64,000 nucleotides of DNA from Maratus speciosus (GCA_963932465.1 OZ010788.1:667514484-667578483); one strand, 5' to 3'. Positions 11,394-23,499 are shown, counted from the stretch's first letter. The notes: generated from the letters alone by a model not told the origin. Numbers and translations: made by a program.

Positions 11394-12755
11394 ATTTTGT
11401 GGTTTGTTTCTGTTAAATAAATAAAAGACTTTGCGCTGGTCATGTAAATGTATCTCATTTCGATATCTTTAATAAACTTAATCGATAACACCTATGAGTG
11501 TTATTTTCACAAATAATAATTGAGTTATATCTGATATACTTATACAAATATTATATCTATACATTCAGTTATTGTGTATATAAACATGTCGATAAGAAAC
11601 ATTAAAGTGAGTAAATCAAATGCATTTATTTTAAAATAAACCTGAATAATAATAATACAAAAACTTGAACAATGAAATTTATTTACAAAAGTCGAAAACA
11701 CGTCGCAAGACATGTTGACTAATAAAATTTAAAATATATTTAATTTTATCAATCCATGAGAATTTATTTAGCATCAAAAGCGAAAAAAAAACTTTATATA
11801 ATACTTAAAATAATCGTAAAAGTGATAAGTTCCATTTTTCATTTTTTTCCCTCTTGCGTATATGGCATTACAACTTTTCTTTCTAAAATGTTTACTAAAA
11901 AACAAACGAGAATACACGCACTCAACTTAAAAAATGTTATACAAGTTTCAAATATTCAGACAATCAGATAATTAAAATAAAGGAGAAAAAAAATTACAAA
12001 TGCAACAACATTTTTAAATGAAACAGTAAATTGTAACGTAAAGACGAAAATAAGAAAGCGTAATTAGATTGTCTGGTAAAATAAATTAAAGAATTTTTTT
12101 TTTTCGAATAGTAAATTAATTATCAAAAATTCAGTTTTTAAAACAGCTGCAATATTCTAATCAATGTTGCTTTTCAAGCACATGTGAATTTTTTTCTTTT
12201 ATATTCTGCAGCAAGATATATAATATGCATATCGAATTTTGGTGGGACGCATAAAATAAAACACTCACTGGAAAAAGTTTAAAATAAAGTATTTTATTTT
12301 AAAATGAATTAAAAACGCGCCAAGAAAAAATGTGTTATATATTTTAATAATATTAATAATGTCGAGGTAGTTCAAATGAATGTAATTGGCGATAAACAAT
12401 TAAAAAAAAAAAAAAAAAAAGACAAAGAAATTGAGATGATACGAGAAAGATTGAATTTAGAATCATACAAGAAAAAATATACGTAATTATCTGAAGATGT
12501 AGAAGTTAAATTAAATAAAAAATTTTATTAATCGAATGTTATCATGCGATTTTGAATTTCGAATGCATAAAAAATAATTCTACATCTATACCATTAATGT
12601 TCGAAAATATTGTAATAAGATTTATATAAAAGTAATGTTAATTTAACATAGTGACATTATTTAAAAGGACATTAAAAATTTAAAGAATTTTCAAATCGTT
12701 TTAAATAATGTCACTAATAACTAAAATTTTAATACTGAAAAAGCTAAAGGTATGT
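11394..12755. other. AT-rich non-coding sequence
   Basis: 12050-12130 resembles the dispersed repeat at 361-440 and 7741-7810. An A run lies at 12402-12420. Short chance ORFs only. Confidence 0.5.
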
Positions 12756-13190
12756 TTAACACGTTCCCGCCGGCGCGGTGGGTCACACTCGACTGTCTCG
12801 GAGTTCTCAAGTCTCCGACTTTTTACACACCACTGTTATTTTAGGGAAAATGTTGTTCTTTTAAATCGCCCAATTCTTCTAATTAAACAGAACAGCATTT
12901 TCTGTATTAAAATACTGCTAGCCACTTAGCCGGACACTTTGCAGCTCTGAGACAGTCGAGTGTGACCCACCGCCAGTGTTGCCAGTGGGCTACTTTTTTA
13001 AAATTCAGATTTCTTGATTGCCACCACTTTTTTGAAACGGTAAAATTCACTTTGTTTTTGCCTTAATCAGCATGTCATTAAATAAGGCACATTTTATCAT
13101 TTCAAAAAAGTGGTGCCAATTAGGAATCTGATTTTTAAAAAAGTAGCCCATCTGGCAACACTGCCCACCGCGCCGGCGTGAACGTGTTAA
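12756..13190. mobile_element. TTAA-bounded element, interrupted by a hAT-like MITE
   Basis: Left TTAACACGTTCCCGCCGGCG; reversed right end TTAACACGTTCACGCCGGCG; both run on into CGGTGGG and then GTCACACTCGACTGTCTC. The right arm is split by the element at 12974-13163. Without the insert it is about 237 bp. Related ends occur at 30628-31255. Confidence 0.85.
12974..13163. mobile_element. hAT-like MITE nested in a TTAA element
   Basis: Ends CAGTGTTGCCAGTGGGCTAC and, reversed, CAGTGTTGCCAGATGGGCTAC (one-base difference in register). It is flanked by an exact 8-bp duplication CCCACCGC (12966-12973 and 13164-13171), the hAT hallmark. Its inner arms, TTGCCACCACTTTTTTGAAA and TTTCAAAAAAGTGGTGCCAA, closely match the interior of the TTAA family at 14996-15212 although the ends are unrelated. 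A second, broken copy is at 46496-46835. Confidence 0.9.
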
Positions 13191-13383
13191 TTATTAACGT
13201 AGTATAATTAACATATTTTTAATAGATAAAAACGTAATAATAATGTTGAGAGGTTATAACAAGATAACGTAATTTTCTAAAGGAAAGAATCAGAATTCTT
13301 CTTTCGAAATTTCCTGTATGAATTAGAAATTTCGGCCAGACTGGCCAGACTGGCAACACTGTAGCAATTGCGTTTTTACAAAT

Positions 13384-13435
<52 letters not shown>

Positions 13436-13925
13436 ACAAATTTAATGTTAAATATCTCTAAAGGCAAATATTTAAAAATCTTTAATCCACATTAACTCTC
13501 TCTATGGAAAATACCTTGAGAAAATATTTTAAGATTTAGACTCAAGGGATATAGCGATACTGCCTTGCAAAAGTTGCAAAAAAATTCACTGACTCATTTA
13601 TTAATTGCTGAGTATCAGTTTCTTATTTTATATTACATCCGCATCATTAATTATTCGTCAGTAATCTTAACATTTTGCAGATAAATTTAGGTAACATTGC
13701 AAGTTCTTTTAATAATTGCAATTATAATTTTCAATGATTCGCTTATTCATTACTTATACCAATTTCTTATCTTTTATCACAGCCGCATTATTAATTGTTC
13801 TTCAGTAAGCTTACACAGATTGCACATACATTTAAGTAATATTACAAGTGCTATTGATAATTTTTGTAATATTTAAAGTACAGATGTTAGAGAAAACTTT
13901 GTTGATTGGTGATAAATATATTCAT
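13191..13925. other. non-coding, hAT-like end and (TA)n microsatellite
   Basis: GGCCAGACTGGCAACACTG at about 13338-13366 looks like the right end of another CAGTGTTGCC element whose left end was not found. A (TA)n tract spans about 13387-13430. The remainder shows nothing. Confidence 0.45.
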
Positions 13926-14083
13926 CACTAGTTTAGCGCATTTTTTTAATTCCAAATATCTACCAGAAATTTTAAGTAATAACCTTTAATCACGGAATAC
14001 TCATTTAAAAAATATCAGAATATTGTTATGGAGTTCTGGTACATTTTTCAAATAAAAAGACGCGCTAAATTAGCAACACACTG
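13926..14083. mobile_element. degenerate hAT-like foldback
   Basis: The left part (TTTAGCGCATTTTTTTAATT, then ATCTACCAGAAATTTTAAG) pairs with the right part (GTTCTGGTACATTTTTC, then GCGCTAAATTAGCAACACACTG). Boundaries are approximate. The next element (14088-14276) has landed in or beside its right end. Confidence 0.5.
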
Positions 14084-14087
14084 TATT

Positions 14088-14276
14088 CAGGATAGCCAGT
14101 TTGGCCTCTATTTTTGTTCAAAAATTCCGAATTCATACAGGAAATTCACAAAGAAGATTTTTTACTTTACGTATACTTTATATGCCTGCCATAAAATAAT
14201 TAAGAGAATACTGTTCATATTTTCTGGTATGAATTCGAAATTTCGAATAAAACTGAAGGCCAAATTGGCAACCCTG
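14088..14276. mobile_element. hAT-like MITE with exact 8-bp target duplication
   Basis: Ends CAGGATAGCCAGTTTGGCC and, reversed, CAGGGTTGCCAATTTGGCC. The flanks 14080-14087 and 14277-14284 are both ACTGTATT. Arms pair through GAATTCATACAGGAAA and TTTCTGGTATGAATTC. 189 bp. Confidence 0.88.
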
Positions 14277-14668
14277 ACTGTATTAATATACAGATTTTCT
14301 CCAAGACCATTTCCAAAATTCTTGTTAAGCCTAACAACTATAGAAAAGTCCTATATCAGCAAACAGTTAAACTCCTATCTGAAAAGAAACTGATGATCTA
14401 AATATCAAACACATCCAATTACTCAGGTATTTTCGGGCAGATTCGGCGGCAATAAATATTTAGCCAAAACAACAGGTGTAAGGCTTGTCGACAGATGGTT
14501 TTCACCTCCTGCGGTGATTAAGATAAACTACATCACGAAACTAAAAGTACGTGAGTCTAGATTACCACCCACTGTTAACAAATATATAAGCTGAGATTTT
14601 TAATCCCCTCCGAATACTTTATTGTAATCGTATTCTTTCATTCCTTGGATACAAATGAGAGCTTCGTG

Positions 14669-14831
14669 CAGTAATGCCACATCTACCAAATTTTTTGTTT
14701 AGGAATTTTGAATTCACACCATAAAAACTTAAATAGTAATTTTATTTTATCTTATTTACGGAATATTGTTAAACTTTCTGGTGGGAATTCGGAATGTTTA
14801 ATTTAAAATTCAGTCACATGCGGCAACACTG
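14669..14831. mobile_element. hAT-like MITE
   Basis: Begins CAGTAATGCCACAT and ends ATGCGGCAACACTG; arms pair through GAATTCACACCATAAAAAC and TTTCTGGTGGGAATTC. The flanking 8-mers (GCTTCGTG, CTAATGTG) match poorly, so no clean target duplication remains. Confidence 0.65.
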
Positions 14832-14995
14832 CTAATGTGCAAAGCTGAATAGGTTCCAAAATTAAGAGGTTTGTTCACACGAAATGTAACTTTCAGGTAT
14901 GACATTTTTTGCAAGGGTGCTTTTATGAATTTAATTCTAGCATATCGTTTCCTATTTCAGTGTAACGTACCCTTTGTATAGTGAAATAATTTATA

Positions 14996-15212
14996 TTAAC
15001 CCCTTAACGGTCGTATTAAATTACAGATTAAAAATTCAAATTGCTTATTGGCACCACTTTTTTGAAAAAGATATAGTCACCTTATTTAATGACAGGTAAA
15101 ATGGTACCATAATAAAGCCAATTGCACTATTTTATAAAGCTGGTGGGAATCAAACAATCTGACTAAAAGACACAGACAGTGAATATCACGGGAGCGAGAA
15201 TTACGGGGTTAA
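14996..15212 (+). mobile_element. TTAA-bounded element, family A, copy 1
   Basis: 217 bp. Begins TTAACCCCTTAACGGTCG and ends GAGCGAGAATTACGGGGTTAA (one change from the family end). The interior has GGCACCACTTTTTTGAAAAA, CCTTATTTAATGACAGGTAA, CCATAATAAAGCC and CTGGTGGGAATC. Other copies are 23918-24136, 24656-25085, 24861-25077 and 46836-47043. Confidence 0.88.
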
Positions 15213-16379
15213 TACAATTTCTTTTATTTCAGACCGGAGCATCGTTTTCTGGAGAAACTACAAATAGAAATGCGAACAAGATAGTGAAAATGAAATTAAG
15301 TATGGTTGTAAATAAAGTCATAAGAAGACATGCAATATTACACATTGGTTCAATCAAAATAAACAATATGAAATTTAAAAAGGCCCACTGTTTTACGTAA
15401 AGGCGGCAAAAATTATAATAATATAAACGTTACAAGTTAAAAACATACATTTTATTTAAAATGGCTTAGTACTTTCGGCCTGCAATTACCGCGGCCATCG
15501 TCAGAGAATATTTTTATTATTATTTGCTGTTCCATTCATACAAATACATCACTTCGATACTAAAAATTAAATTCAAAATCTCAAAAATTAAATTAAAAAA
15601 AATGTTTGGATTTATTTTTTAAGATGTAGCCTGTAGATTGTTTCCTGATGATTTATATTTTAGAAACTTTTACTCCTGATGATGGTTTTAAAGATTAAAC
15701 TGAAACGTTGAGATTTATTTTATTCATGTGTTTATTTTTTATCATCTTTTAATTTGTGAATAAAGTATACGTTGGATAGCAACGCCTATTTTGTTAAGTA
15801 TTAGATAGTACAACGTAAATATATTACGTTAGATAGTAAAGACGTTAGATACATACGTTAGATAGTAAGACGTCCTTAATTATTATACATCACTTAGTTT
15901 GAAATGTCATTTTTAATAATTCCCAACATAATGAATAAGTGTTTAATTACTTTGATTTATCTGTCTGCCTGTCTGTCTAGCCGTGCTCTGGATCTTTGTT
16001 ACTCTCGTAAACATAATCGGGTTGCCGAATAATTTTTACAAGTTATTGGAATTTAATATACAGTGTGCGGTATTGAAATTGAAGTATGTAACATTTATAG
16101 TTCGTTTACACAGACACAGAAAAGAATTCCTCGATTTTGATGCATTTTACTGGTATTACGATACTTCTAACTTAATAAAATTGATATGCATCACTGATGT
16201 GGATTGAAACATACTTTTTTTAGGAATTTAGAATAAATAGAATGTATAGTTCGTTTAAAGGGACGGTTGCATGTTGGACGATTTTTTTGTCATGTCATCA
16301 ATTTCTACTTCCTAGTATAAAATCTATATTAGGTCATTATTGATAGTAACCCTAGTTTGGCTATTTTCAAATAATAATC
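15213..16379. other. non-coding sequence
   Basis: ATTTTAGAAACTTTTACTCCTGATG-type repeats and several short variants of GTTAGATAGTAAGACGT around 15800-15880. A CTGTCTGCCTGTCTGTC tract at 15960 resembles one at 60306. No gene seen; a 74-codon ORF at 15983-16207 has no recognisable domain. Confidence 0.4.
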
Positions 16380-16870
16380 TTTGCCTTATATACAGGGGCG
16401 CCATTTCAGAATTTTCTTGGGGGGGGGGGCAAAGATTTTTTGTGTATGATCTGGGCGCCTACCCCCCCCCCCCCCTCTCCGAACGAGAAACGTTTACTGA
16501 ATCATGCTTACAACCGAATGGTGTGAAATTAATATATAGAATAGTTGCAGAATTTTGTGGAGTCATTTCAAATTTTATGAAAATCGAATCAAAACTTTAA
16601 TATTAATAAATGTTTTCTTCATTCAACTAAATCCTATCCTACGTAATGAATTCAATGATATCCCATGATACGTCATGATTCGAGGTTGCCATGTTGATGA
16701 CGTCCTATTTAAGATGGAGTCGTATTATTTCCATATGACTGAATTTCAATAATAGTAATAAATTTTGTATTCATGCATTTTTTCATAAGAGTGCAACAGC
16801 TATTGCACCAAGATCTCAATATTTATGAAAGTAGTTATAGTATGAACGCACCTCATTTGTCACGGTTAAG
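16380..16870 (+). repeat. dispersed repeat with G and C homopolymer runs
   Basis: 16765-16865 is the reverse complement of about 29569-29680 (GTGCAACAGCTATTGCACC core), and 16490-16590 is the reverse complement of about 54420-54520 (TTTTGTGGAGTCATTTCAAA). Long runs of G (about 16426) and C (about 16462) lie at its start. Unclassified. Confidence 0.6.
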
Positions 16871-16994
16871 TGCAATTTCCGATTTGTTGTTTATTGTTAT
16901 GTTATACTTTCCTAGAGTAAAAAATAACCATTTGTCTTTTTTAAGAGCGGATAAATGCTCTGAGATTTCTAATAGCGTATTTAGACTTGATTCT

Positions 16995-17170
16995 ATTCTT
17001 ATTCTTTCATTCCTTGGTTACAAATTATAACGAATGCGAAAAGCTCTTGAAGTGGTTCCATAATTATGAAGTTCGTTATACGTTCATTAAACGAAATGTA
17101 AGAATTCGTTATTTTTCTGAAGCATTAGTGCTTTTAAGCGCTTAATTGTAGCATTACATATTTGTATTCC
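16995..17170 (+). repeat. dispersed repeat, copy 1 of a direct pair
   Basis: Shares GGTTCCATAATTATG(A/T)AGTTC and TTTAGTGCTTTTAAGCG-like blocks with 18505-18680. Shorter relatives are near 14870 and 20550. Confidence 0.55.
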
Positions 17171-18504
17171 AGTGTAACATATTGCTTACATAGTAGAATA
17201 ATTAAAATGAATGCATTTTGTTCTCTTTCAAATGTATCCATTGTTTTCTAAATAAATAAATATAATACCTTTGAAAATCAAAAGACATCTAACAAGTTCT
17301 CTTAACAAAACCTGACAAAAATCTCTTGTGTTAAGATGGCAGATGTTTGATTGATATATAGAATTCCTAATATGAAGTTAAAGAACTTATTGAACAAAGT
17401 GAACAAAAATCCAAATTTAGAATTGGTAATTAATAATACAGAGAACTGTTGCAGAAAATTACAGAAAACAGTTTAAATAATTCCACTATTAAATTTTATT
17501 AAAATATTAATAAAAAACTTATCTAATGATTGACAAATGGAATAGAGATATAAGACAGTCTATAAACAGGCGAAAAAGCTACCAAAGTGATGCCCCAGCA
17601 TAAAAAAAGACTCTTTACAGAGTCCATACATTACAGTTTAACTAAATATAAAAATGCTTAAAAGAGGGTAAAATAGAGGAAAATTAAAATTATTTACATA
17701 TTTACAAGTTGAGTAAAATACATCTAAATATGAAAAATATATAGAAAAGGTAATAAAAAGTATAAATGAGGAGAGTTCAAACTAACTATACATTTAAAAA
17801 ACTTTATACAAAGTCTATTTTAAGAGAACATGAGGACAGCGACCGCATAGTCTGGTAACTCTAAGAAAAATGTAGAAAAAAACAGTAATAAAGATAATGA
17901 AAGCATAAAATAAGTATGAGAATAAAGTAATACCATGTTTAAAGCCTGTTTTTTTTAAAAACAAAACTGAGGCAAAACAAATACAAGGAAAAAAGTTTAA
18001 CTGGAAAGAAGAAATTAATCATCGTTAATGTCGAATTGGTTAGCAAGTTTATCAAATTCATTAATTATGACTGACATTTTTTGCATTGGATTATCTAGTA
18101 AATATAATATTACGAAAGCTCGCAACTATGCTTTTCTTTCTCCTCTTTGTACAAACTTTCTGGTGGTAATTGATTAAAAATAAACACAAAGCTCGGAAAC
18201 TATGTTTTTTGCGCATGCCCAAATCATTCGTTGGAATAGTAAAATCATTCAGCCTGCGCATCGCTAAATTTGATTTATACAGTTTTACTACAATTTTAAA
18301 ATAGATTTTTTTATCATATTTAATCGCAGAAATATATTAAAGAACTTGCAATTAATCGCGAAAAAAAAATAGTCTCAAGAAAAAATATTAAGGAAAGATT
18401 TCTAAAGATTTTAGTAGAGCCGTACTGCTTGGAAATTATAAGTGGTGCACGCAGCTTGGATGTATTTGGTATTGCATATATTTTATTTCTATTTAATAAA
18501 ATAG
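17171..18504. other. AT-rich non-coding sequence
   Basis: No feature seen apart from short A-rich runs. Confidence 0.45.
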
Positions 18505-18680
18505 AATATATAATCTTATTCTTAGATTTCTTTATACAAGTACAAGAAGTACGAACGAGTGTTAAAAAATCTAAAGAGGTTCCATAATTATGTAGTTCAT
18601 TATTCCGTCATTACACGAAACGTAAGAGTTTTTATTCTGCTTAAGCTTTAGTGCTTTTACGCATTTAATTGTGGCATCAG
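18505..18680 (+). repeat. dispersed repeat, copy 2 of a direct pair
   Basis: Direct homologue of 16995-17170. The interval 18681-19303 is AT-rich with nothing recognised. Confidence 0.5.
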
Positions 18681-19303
18681 TTTTCCCGTTTTAATCATAA
18701 TATTATCCTTCATTTTTGTTGAAGAACTGAAATAAATTTTATTTCTGCTCTTTCAGATTTTTAAACAATATCGAAACATGAATAAAATATTCATGAATAT
18801 TCTGAATAAAAATGTCTGTTTCAGATCTGCCATGTCTGCTGTATTTTAGTACAGAAAATATTGTTTTATTTAATTGGAGCTTTTCGGTGATTTAACAAAA
18901 CCAGATTTTCTCTAAGATAATAGTGGTGTGCAAAAAGTTGAAGACTCGGCAACTCTGTTGTTTCAAATTAATTAAATAATATATAGATTTTGCTGGAACT
19001 ATTATTATTATTATATTTTTCAAGACGTGAAAATTCACCTTGTCTCATCTTGGATGCATGAATTTAGCGTTATAAATTACAAAGACAAAATACACACCTG
19101 ATAATGCCTAGTAACAAATAAATAAGTGCATAAAATAAAATACAACAGATAAATATTGACGAAAAAAGGAGGCTTAAGAAGGAACGCTTACTGTTCTTAT
19201 TTTTTAACATTCTGTGAAATGTGTATAAGAAGTACAAATTATATAATAGGATATTATTAGTTTGAATAATGTTGTTACTTTCACTATACATTTTTATAGT
19301 ACA

Positions 19304-20260
19304 ATCTGTCCATAAAGTCATGGTGCACTTTCGATCTGTCACAGGAAATCAACTAAACAAGATGGAAATGTGAAATCTTCCACAAATAAAAGAAAAGTTC
19401 CCCAAGTTTCATACCTGTTCAGTGCAGTTCGTTGTCACCTCCATTTGTTGCCATACACACATCAAACGATATTCAAGTTCTTCCCACACACTTCTGGCTT
19501 AACAGAGTGAATAACTTCTGTGATTCTCTGTTTCAAATGGAGGCCACATCGAACAGCACTGAACAGGTATGAAACTTGGAGAGTTTTTCTTTTATTTGGT
19601 GAAGATTTAACATTTCCATATCGTTTCGTTGATTTCATGTGATCGGTCAAAAGCGCACCATGACTTTACGGGCACACTTTATTTTATTCGAACATAATAC
19701 GCACAAAAATATCACTTATGTAAGACAGATGAAGCACTCACAGTTTGCCAAATCTTTCGGCATTTTATATCCAGAAATTCAAATTATCACCAGAAAGCTT
19801 TAATAGTTATTTTTGGTTTATTTATTGATAGGCTTTCAACAAAAAACTCTCTAAGTTTCATACCTGTTCAGTGCAGTTCGATGTGGCCTTCATTTGTTGT
19901 CCTACGCACATCTAAACGATATTCAAGTTCTTCCCATACACAGTTAAGGACGTCTGGTGTAGCAGAATGAATAACTTCTGTGATTCTCTATTTCAAATGG
20001 AGGCCACATCAAACAGCACTAAACAAGTATGAAACTTGGAGAATTTTTCTTTTATTTGGTGAGGATTTCACATTTCCATCTCGTTTTGTCCAACTTTACG
20101 GGCACACTTTATTTTATTCGAACATAATACGCACAAAAATATCACTTATGTAAGACAGATGAAGCACTCACAATTCGTCAAATCTATCGGAATTTTATAT
20201 CCAGAAATTCAAATTATAACCAGAAAGTTTTAATAGTTATTTTTGGTTTATTTATTGTTG
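19304..20260 (-). mobile_element. duplicated foldback derived from a mariner-like transposon
   Basis: 19304-19680 folds on itself: ATAAAGTCATGGTGCACTTT at the left pairs with AAGCGCACCATGACTTTACG at the right. Much of it (CAAGTTTCATACCTGTTCAG onward) is repeated directly at 19846-20260. Both copies carry minus-strand remnants of a transposase C-terminus. The palindrome is built partly from coding sequence: the same TGGCCTCCATTTG segment occurs inverted on both sides of the coding remnant. Confidence 0.7.
19868..19987 (-). pseudogene. transposase C-terminal remnant (IS630-Tc1-mariner)
   Basis: About 39 codons ending in a stop at 19868-19870. The frame reads RITEVIHSATPDVLNCVWEE, then LEYRLDV and GHIELH. 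This is the usual C-terminal pattern of Tc1-mariner and IS630-like transposases (RI-x-EA-x-x-SV-x-PE-x-L ... W-EELEYRLDVCR ... GHIE). A stop codon lies just upstream in the same frame, so nothing functional remains. A second remnant at about 19440-19560 keeps RCGLHLKQRITEVIHSVKPE but is frameshifted after that. The full gene is absent. Confidence 0.7.
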
Positions 20261-20616
20261 GTTGATTTACGACTTTTATGTTATGGCTTTCAAGGAATGA
20301 AAGATTTTAAAAAAAGTTTCTGGTCTGAGTTCGAAATTTTTTAATAAAAAATCTTCTTGATTTGCCCCATTGTGGCTTTCTTTTCGTATGTAATTAAAGA
20401 ATTTAATGCGGAAAACCATGCATGCTTACATTTTTAAGGCGTATTTTATATTTTCAATGCGTAAAATGCGTTTGTAAAGACTTTAAAAATATATTTACGT
20501 AGGTTCAATATTACATTTACAGGCATTCCCGTCGAATATTAATATAATATTATTGAAGAAATCTCATAATTACAAAATTCGTTATTCATTTACCTCAAGA
20601 AACAAAGCAAACGAGT

Positions 20617-21020
20617 TATAGACCGGGAACCGGCAGCACATATAATAACCTCATCGAGTTCACGGATGAAATTCTAGGATTAGTTAAATCCTGATTCGCA
20701 TATTAAAACACAATCGGTCTGCGGAAGTCCTATCTGGGTGGAAAACATCTGAAAACCCGATTTTAGCGGCAAACTCGTAGGTTTACCATTGTGTTTTCCT
20801 GCTCCCAGTCCTCCATGTTTTCTTTCCTTTTGGTGCAGAAAAACACATTGGTAAACCTACGAGTCAGCCTCTAAAATCGAGTTTTCAGGTGTTTTCCACC
20901 AAGATAGGATTAGGCTGACCGATTGCGTTTTAATATGCGAATAAAGATTTAAAAATCCTAGAATTTCATCTGTGAACTCGATGAGGTGATTTGTCTGTGC
21001 TACCGGCTCCAGGTCTATTA
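20617..21020. mobile_element. 400-bp palindromic element, family G, copy 1
   Basis: Ends TATAGACCGGGAACCGGCAGC and, reversed, TAATAGACCTGGAGCCGGTAGC. The arms are about 190 bp, including ACCTCATCGAGTTCACGG, ATTCTAGGATT, ACCTACGAGT and GTGTTTTCC. The arms meet near 20820 around CCATGTTTTCTTTCC. Copy 2 is at 61760-62162. No coding capacity. Confidence 0.88.
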
Positions 21021-21221
21021 GGTACTTTCTTCAAGGTTTACTGACTTTATGTGTTTAACTTTTTCGTATTTAACACTTTTCGTATTTTGATTTAATAGTG
21101 TATTTTCTCACGTCACCAGAGTAATTAAAATAAATGCAGTTTATGCAATATTCATGCTTTTTGTTGTTGTTGTTGGTGGTGGTTGTTTCGATGTGTAAAT
21201 AAAATGCTGTGAATAAAAATA

Positions 21222-22060
21222 AATATACAGCAAAATCTGCGTTACGAACACTCCCGAATAGAGGAAACCTATATTCAGGGTTTTCGCTGACGCTCGCCAT
21301 TGCGCCAAATCGCGACAAAATTCTTCATTTGGAGAGTAAACGGACGATTAGACTCGCCAAATTGCGAGTGCTCCGTTTTTGCTCATCTTATTTCTGTGCA
21401 TGCCAGCCAGTACAGACAACTCTCGTATTTGAATTACTGAAACATTAATGTCGCTTACCATGTTCAATCGTACCACACTTACATTATTTTCAGCGATAGT
21501 AACCCAACACCAGTTCAATTTAGCATTAGCCAAAGCCACAGTAAGGGTTATGCGGGCGGTGTAAAAATCACCATGTGCCAATCTAATAGTTGATTCTCTA
21601 TTGTCAGTTAATCACTATGCCTGGAAAAAAAAATTCTAGAATTCTAGAAAAACAAAGTTTTCAGACATATTTTCAATTTTTCAGAATTCATTGAATGTAA
21701 TATCTTAAGTGGGATTAGAAGTTTTATTTCATAATATTTTATTGAGTTAAATCGGGTTTCGATTTTTTTTCTTGATCACGCAAGACATTTAGTTAGTTAT
21801 TTTCTTTTCAGTTTCTGTAGCGGATAGTTAAATTTAGATGAATAACTGATCTATAAGCAGTTACAAAAACTTTTTTTTAAATATTACTAAAAAAAAGGTG
21901 GAGGTCGTACATTAAAGGTTTAAAGATCGAATTTTCAACTTTTACGACGAATTTATTTTACTATCATTTTGTTTCATTTGGCGAGTGTTTTTTATTTCTG
22001 ATGAGCCAAATTGCTAACGCCGGTGAATAGTCAGCGAGAACACTGCCTATATTCCTTTTC
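21222..22060. mobile_element. degenerate pogo-like element
   Basis: ACAGCAAAATCTGCGTTACG, then CCCGAATAGAGGAAACC resemble the end repeats of pogo/Tigger elements. GGAAACCTATATTCAGGG ... TTTTCGCTGACG at the left is imperfectly inverted at 22015-22058 (AGCGAGAACACTGCCTATATTCC). The interior is richer in GC than the flanks and holds ORFs of 79 and 77 codons without a recognisable domain. Related subterminal motifs (CCGAATAGCGGACAAATTC) occur at 22726. Boundaries uncertain. Confidence 0.4.
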
Positions 22061-22094
22061 AAACCCAAACATCTACATATTCTTATGCTTTTAC

Positions 22095-22488
22095 CAGTGT
22101 TGCCGCATGTGGCTGATTTTTTAATTAGAGATTCCGCATTCTCACCAGAAAGTTTTAACAGTCATTTTTACTTTACAAGATCATGAGTTGTTAATAAATA
22201 AATTAACCCATTCAGGACCGGAATCTTTTACACGAATTTTATTTGCTTAGCACCACTTTTTGTTAATTATTTGATTTAACTTTATAAATCATGAAAATGT
22301 CGTAATTAAATAAAAATAACTTTATTTTTATTTTTTACTGGTATCAAACTCAAGCGTTTTAATCACGTTTCGAGGATGCATACATGCACCCATGGTCCCG
22401 AACGGGTTAAAAGAAAATTACTATTTAAATTTTTATGGCGTGTATTTAAAATGTATAAACAAAAAATCCGCCAAATGCGGCAACACTG
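22095..22488. mobile_element. hAT-like MITE interrupted by a TTAA element
   Basis: Ends CAGTGTTGCCGCATGTGGC and, reversed, CAGTGTTGCCGCATTTGGC. The interior is split by 22203-22410; without it the element is about 190 bp. Flanking 8-mers GCTTTTAC and GCTTAACC agree at six places, and the right one overlaps a further TTAA insertion at 22491. Confidence 0.8.
22203..22410. mobile_element. TTAA-bounded element nested in a hAT-like MITE
   Basis: 208 bp. Left TTAACCCATTCAGGACCGG and, reversed, right TTAACCCGTTCGGGACCATG. The core AGCACCACTTTTTGTTAATT pairs with ATTTTTTACTGGTATC. An inverted relative is at 25606-25796. Confidence 0.85.
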
Positions 22489-22490
22489 GC

Positions 22491-22704
22491 TTAACCCCTT
22501 GAGGGGCAAGCAATTGCGTTTGAATAATGCTGAATTCCCACCGGAAATTTAAAAAAAAAAAATATTTCAAAATAATGAAAAGCAATTTTTTTGACCTTTT
22601 TTCCACCAAAGTTAAAAAAGTAAAATTTTATAAAATTTTTCTAGTGGAAATCTTCATTAATTGTAGGTGGGATAAAATATATCCCACCGCCCCTCAAGGG
22701 TTTA
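22491..22704. mobile_element. TTAA-bounded element
   Basis: 214 bp. Left TTAACCCCTTGAGGGGCAAG; right GCCCCTCAAGGG followed by TTTA, a one-base change from TTAA. The core CCCACCGGAAATTTAAA pairs with TTTTCTAGTGGAAATC. Relative of 11188-11393. Confidence 0.78.
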
Positions 22705-23018
22705 TACAACTGAATAGTGGATATCTCCGAATAGCGGACAAATTCCCGCGATCTCGAGATGTTCGCTACTTTTAATGTAGGTTCTATACACATTATTGGC
22801 CCAATGTACGCCAATTGTTACTGCAATTTTATATATTCATGCATTCTTTTCTAAATATTAGGTCAAAACAAATTAAATAGAAATTAAAGAATCAGTAGCT
22901 TAGCTCTGCTATAAATTACACTAAATGACCAATATTGAGAAGTTAATAGAAAAGAATAGATGTTAACAGATGTTAATAGAAAGTTAACAGAAGTTAATTG
23001 AAAACCAAGATTGAGAAG

Positions 23019-23183
23019 TTAACACATCGCCGAAAGGCAATTTTTATCAAATCTGAATTTTAAAACAGTAGAAGCTCCTCCTGTTATCGAAGTATTTTGT
23101 AAATTAGTGTCCTAGATAGGTTTCCCAAGTTTATGCATCGGTAAATATCTTTCAATGTAGGAATTTAATATAAAATGTCTTAC

Positions 23184-23225
<42 letters not shown>

Positions 23226-23332
23226 ACAACATGAGATAAATGCATTTTCTGTAAGGTAGAAGCCACGCCCTTAGTCAATGATGTTTTGTGAATGAAAACG
23301 AGAATTCGCGTTTCCCGTCGTCAATGTGTTAA
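23019..23332. mobile_element. TTAA-bounded element with internal poly(A)
   Basis: Left TTAACACATCGCCGAAAGG and, reversed, right TTAACACATTGACGACGGGA. A 33-base A run lies at 23190-23222. 23155-23330 is homologous to 30868-31015 inside another TTAA element (TTTAATATAAAATGTCTTA and AAAACGAGAATTC blocks). Confidence 0.65.
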
Positions 23333-23499
23333 TCGAAATTTCGAAAATTTGAACTTTAATTATGGGAACTAAGGACACACTAAGGAAAAAGTAATCTTTG
23401 AAAAATCCTGTAGTCTGTATTGGGATTTATTTCTTAAAAATAAAATGTATAAAAGCTTCAAAGGATTTTTAACATTGAAATTTTATACATAAAATAATA

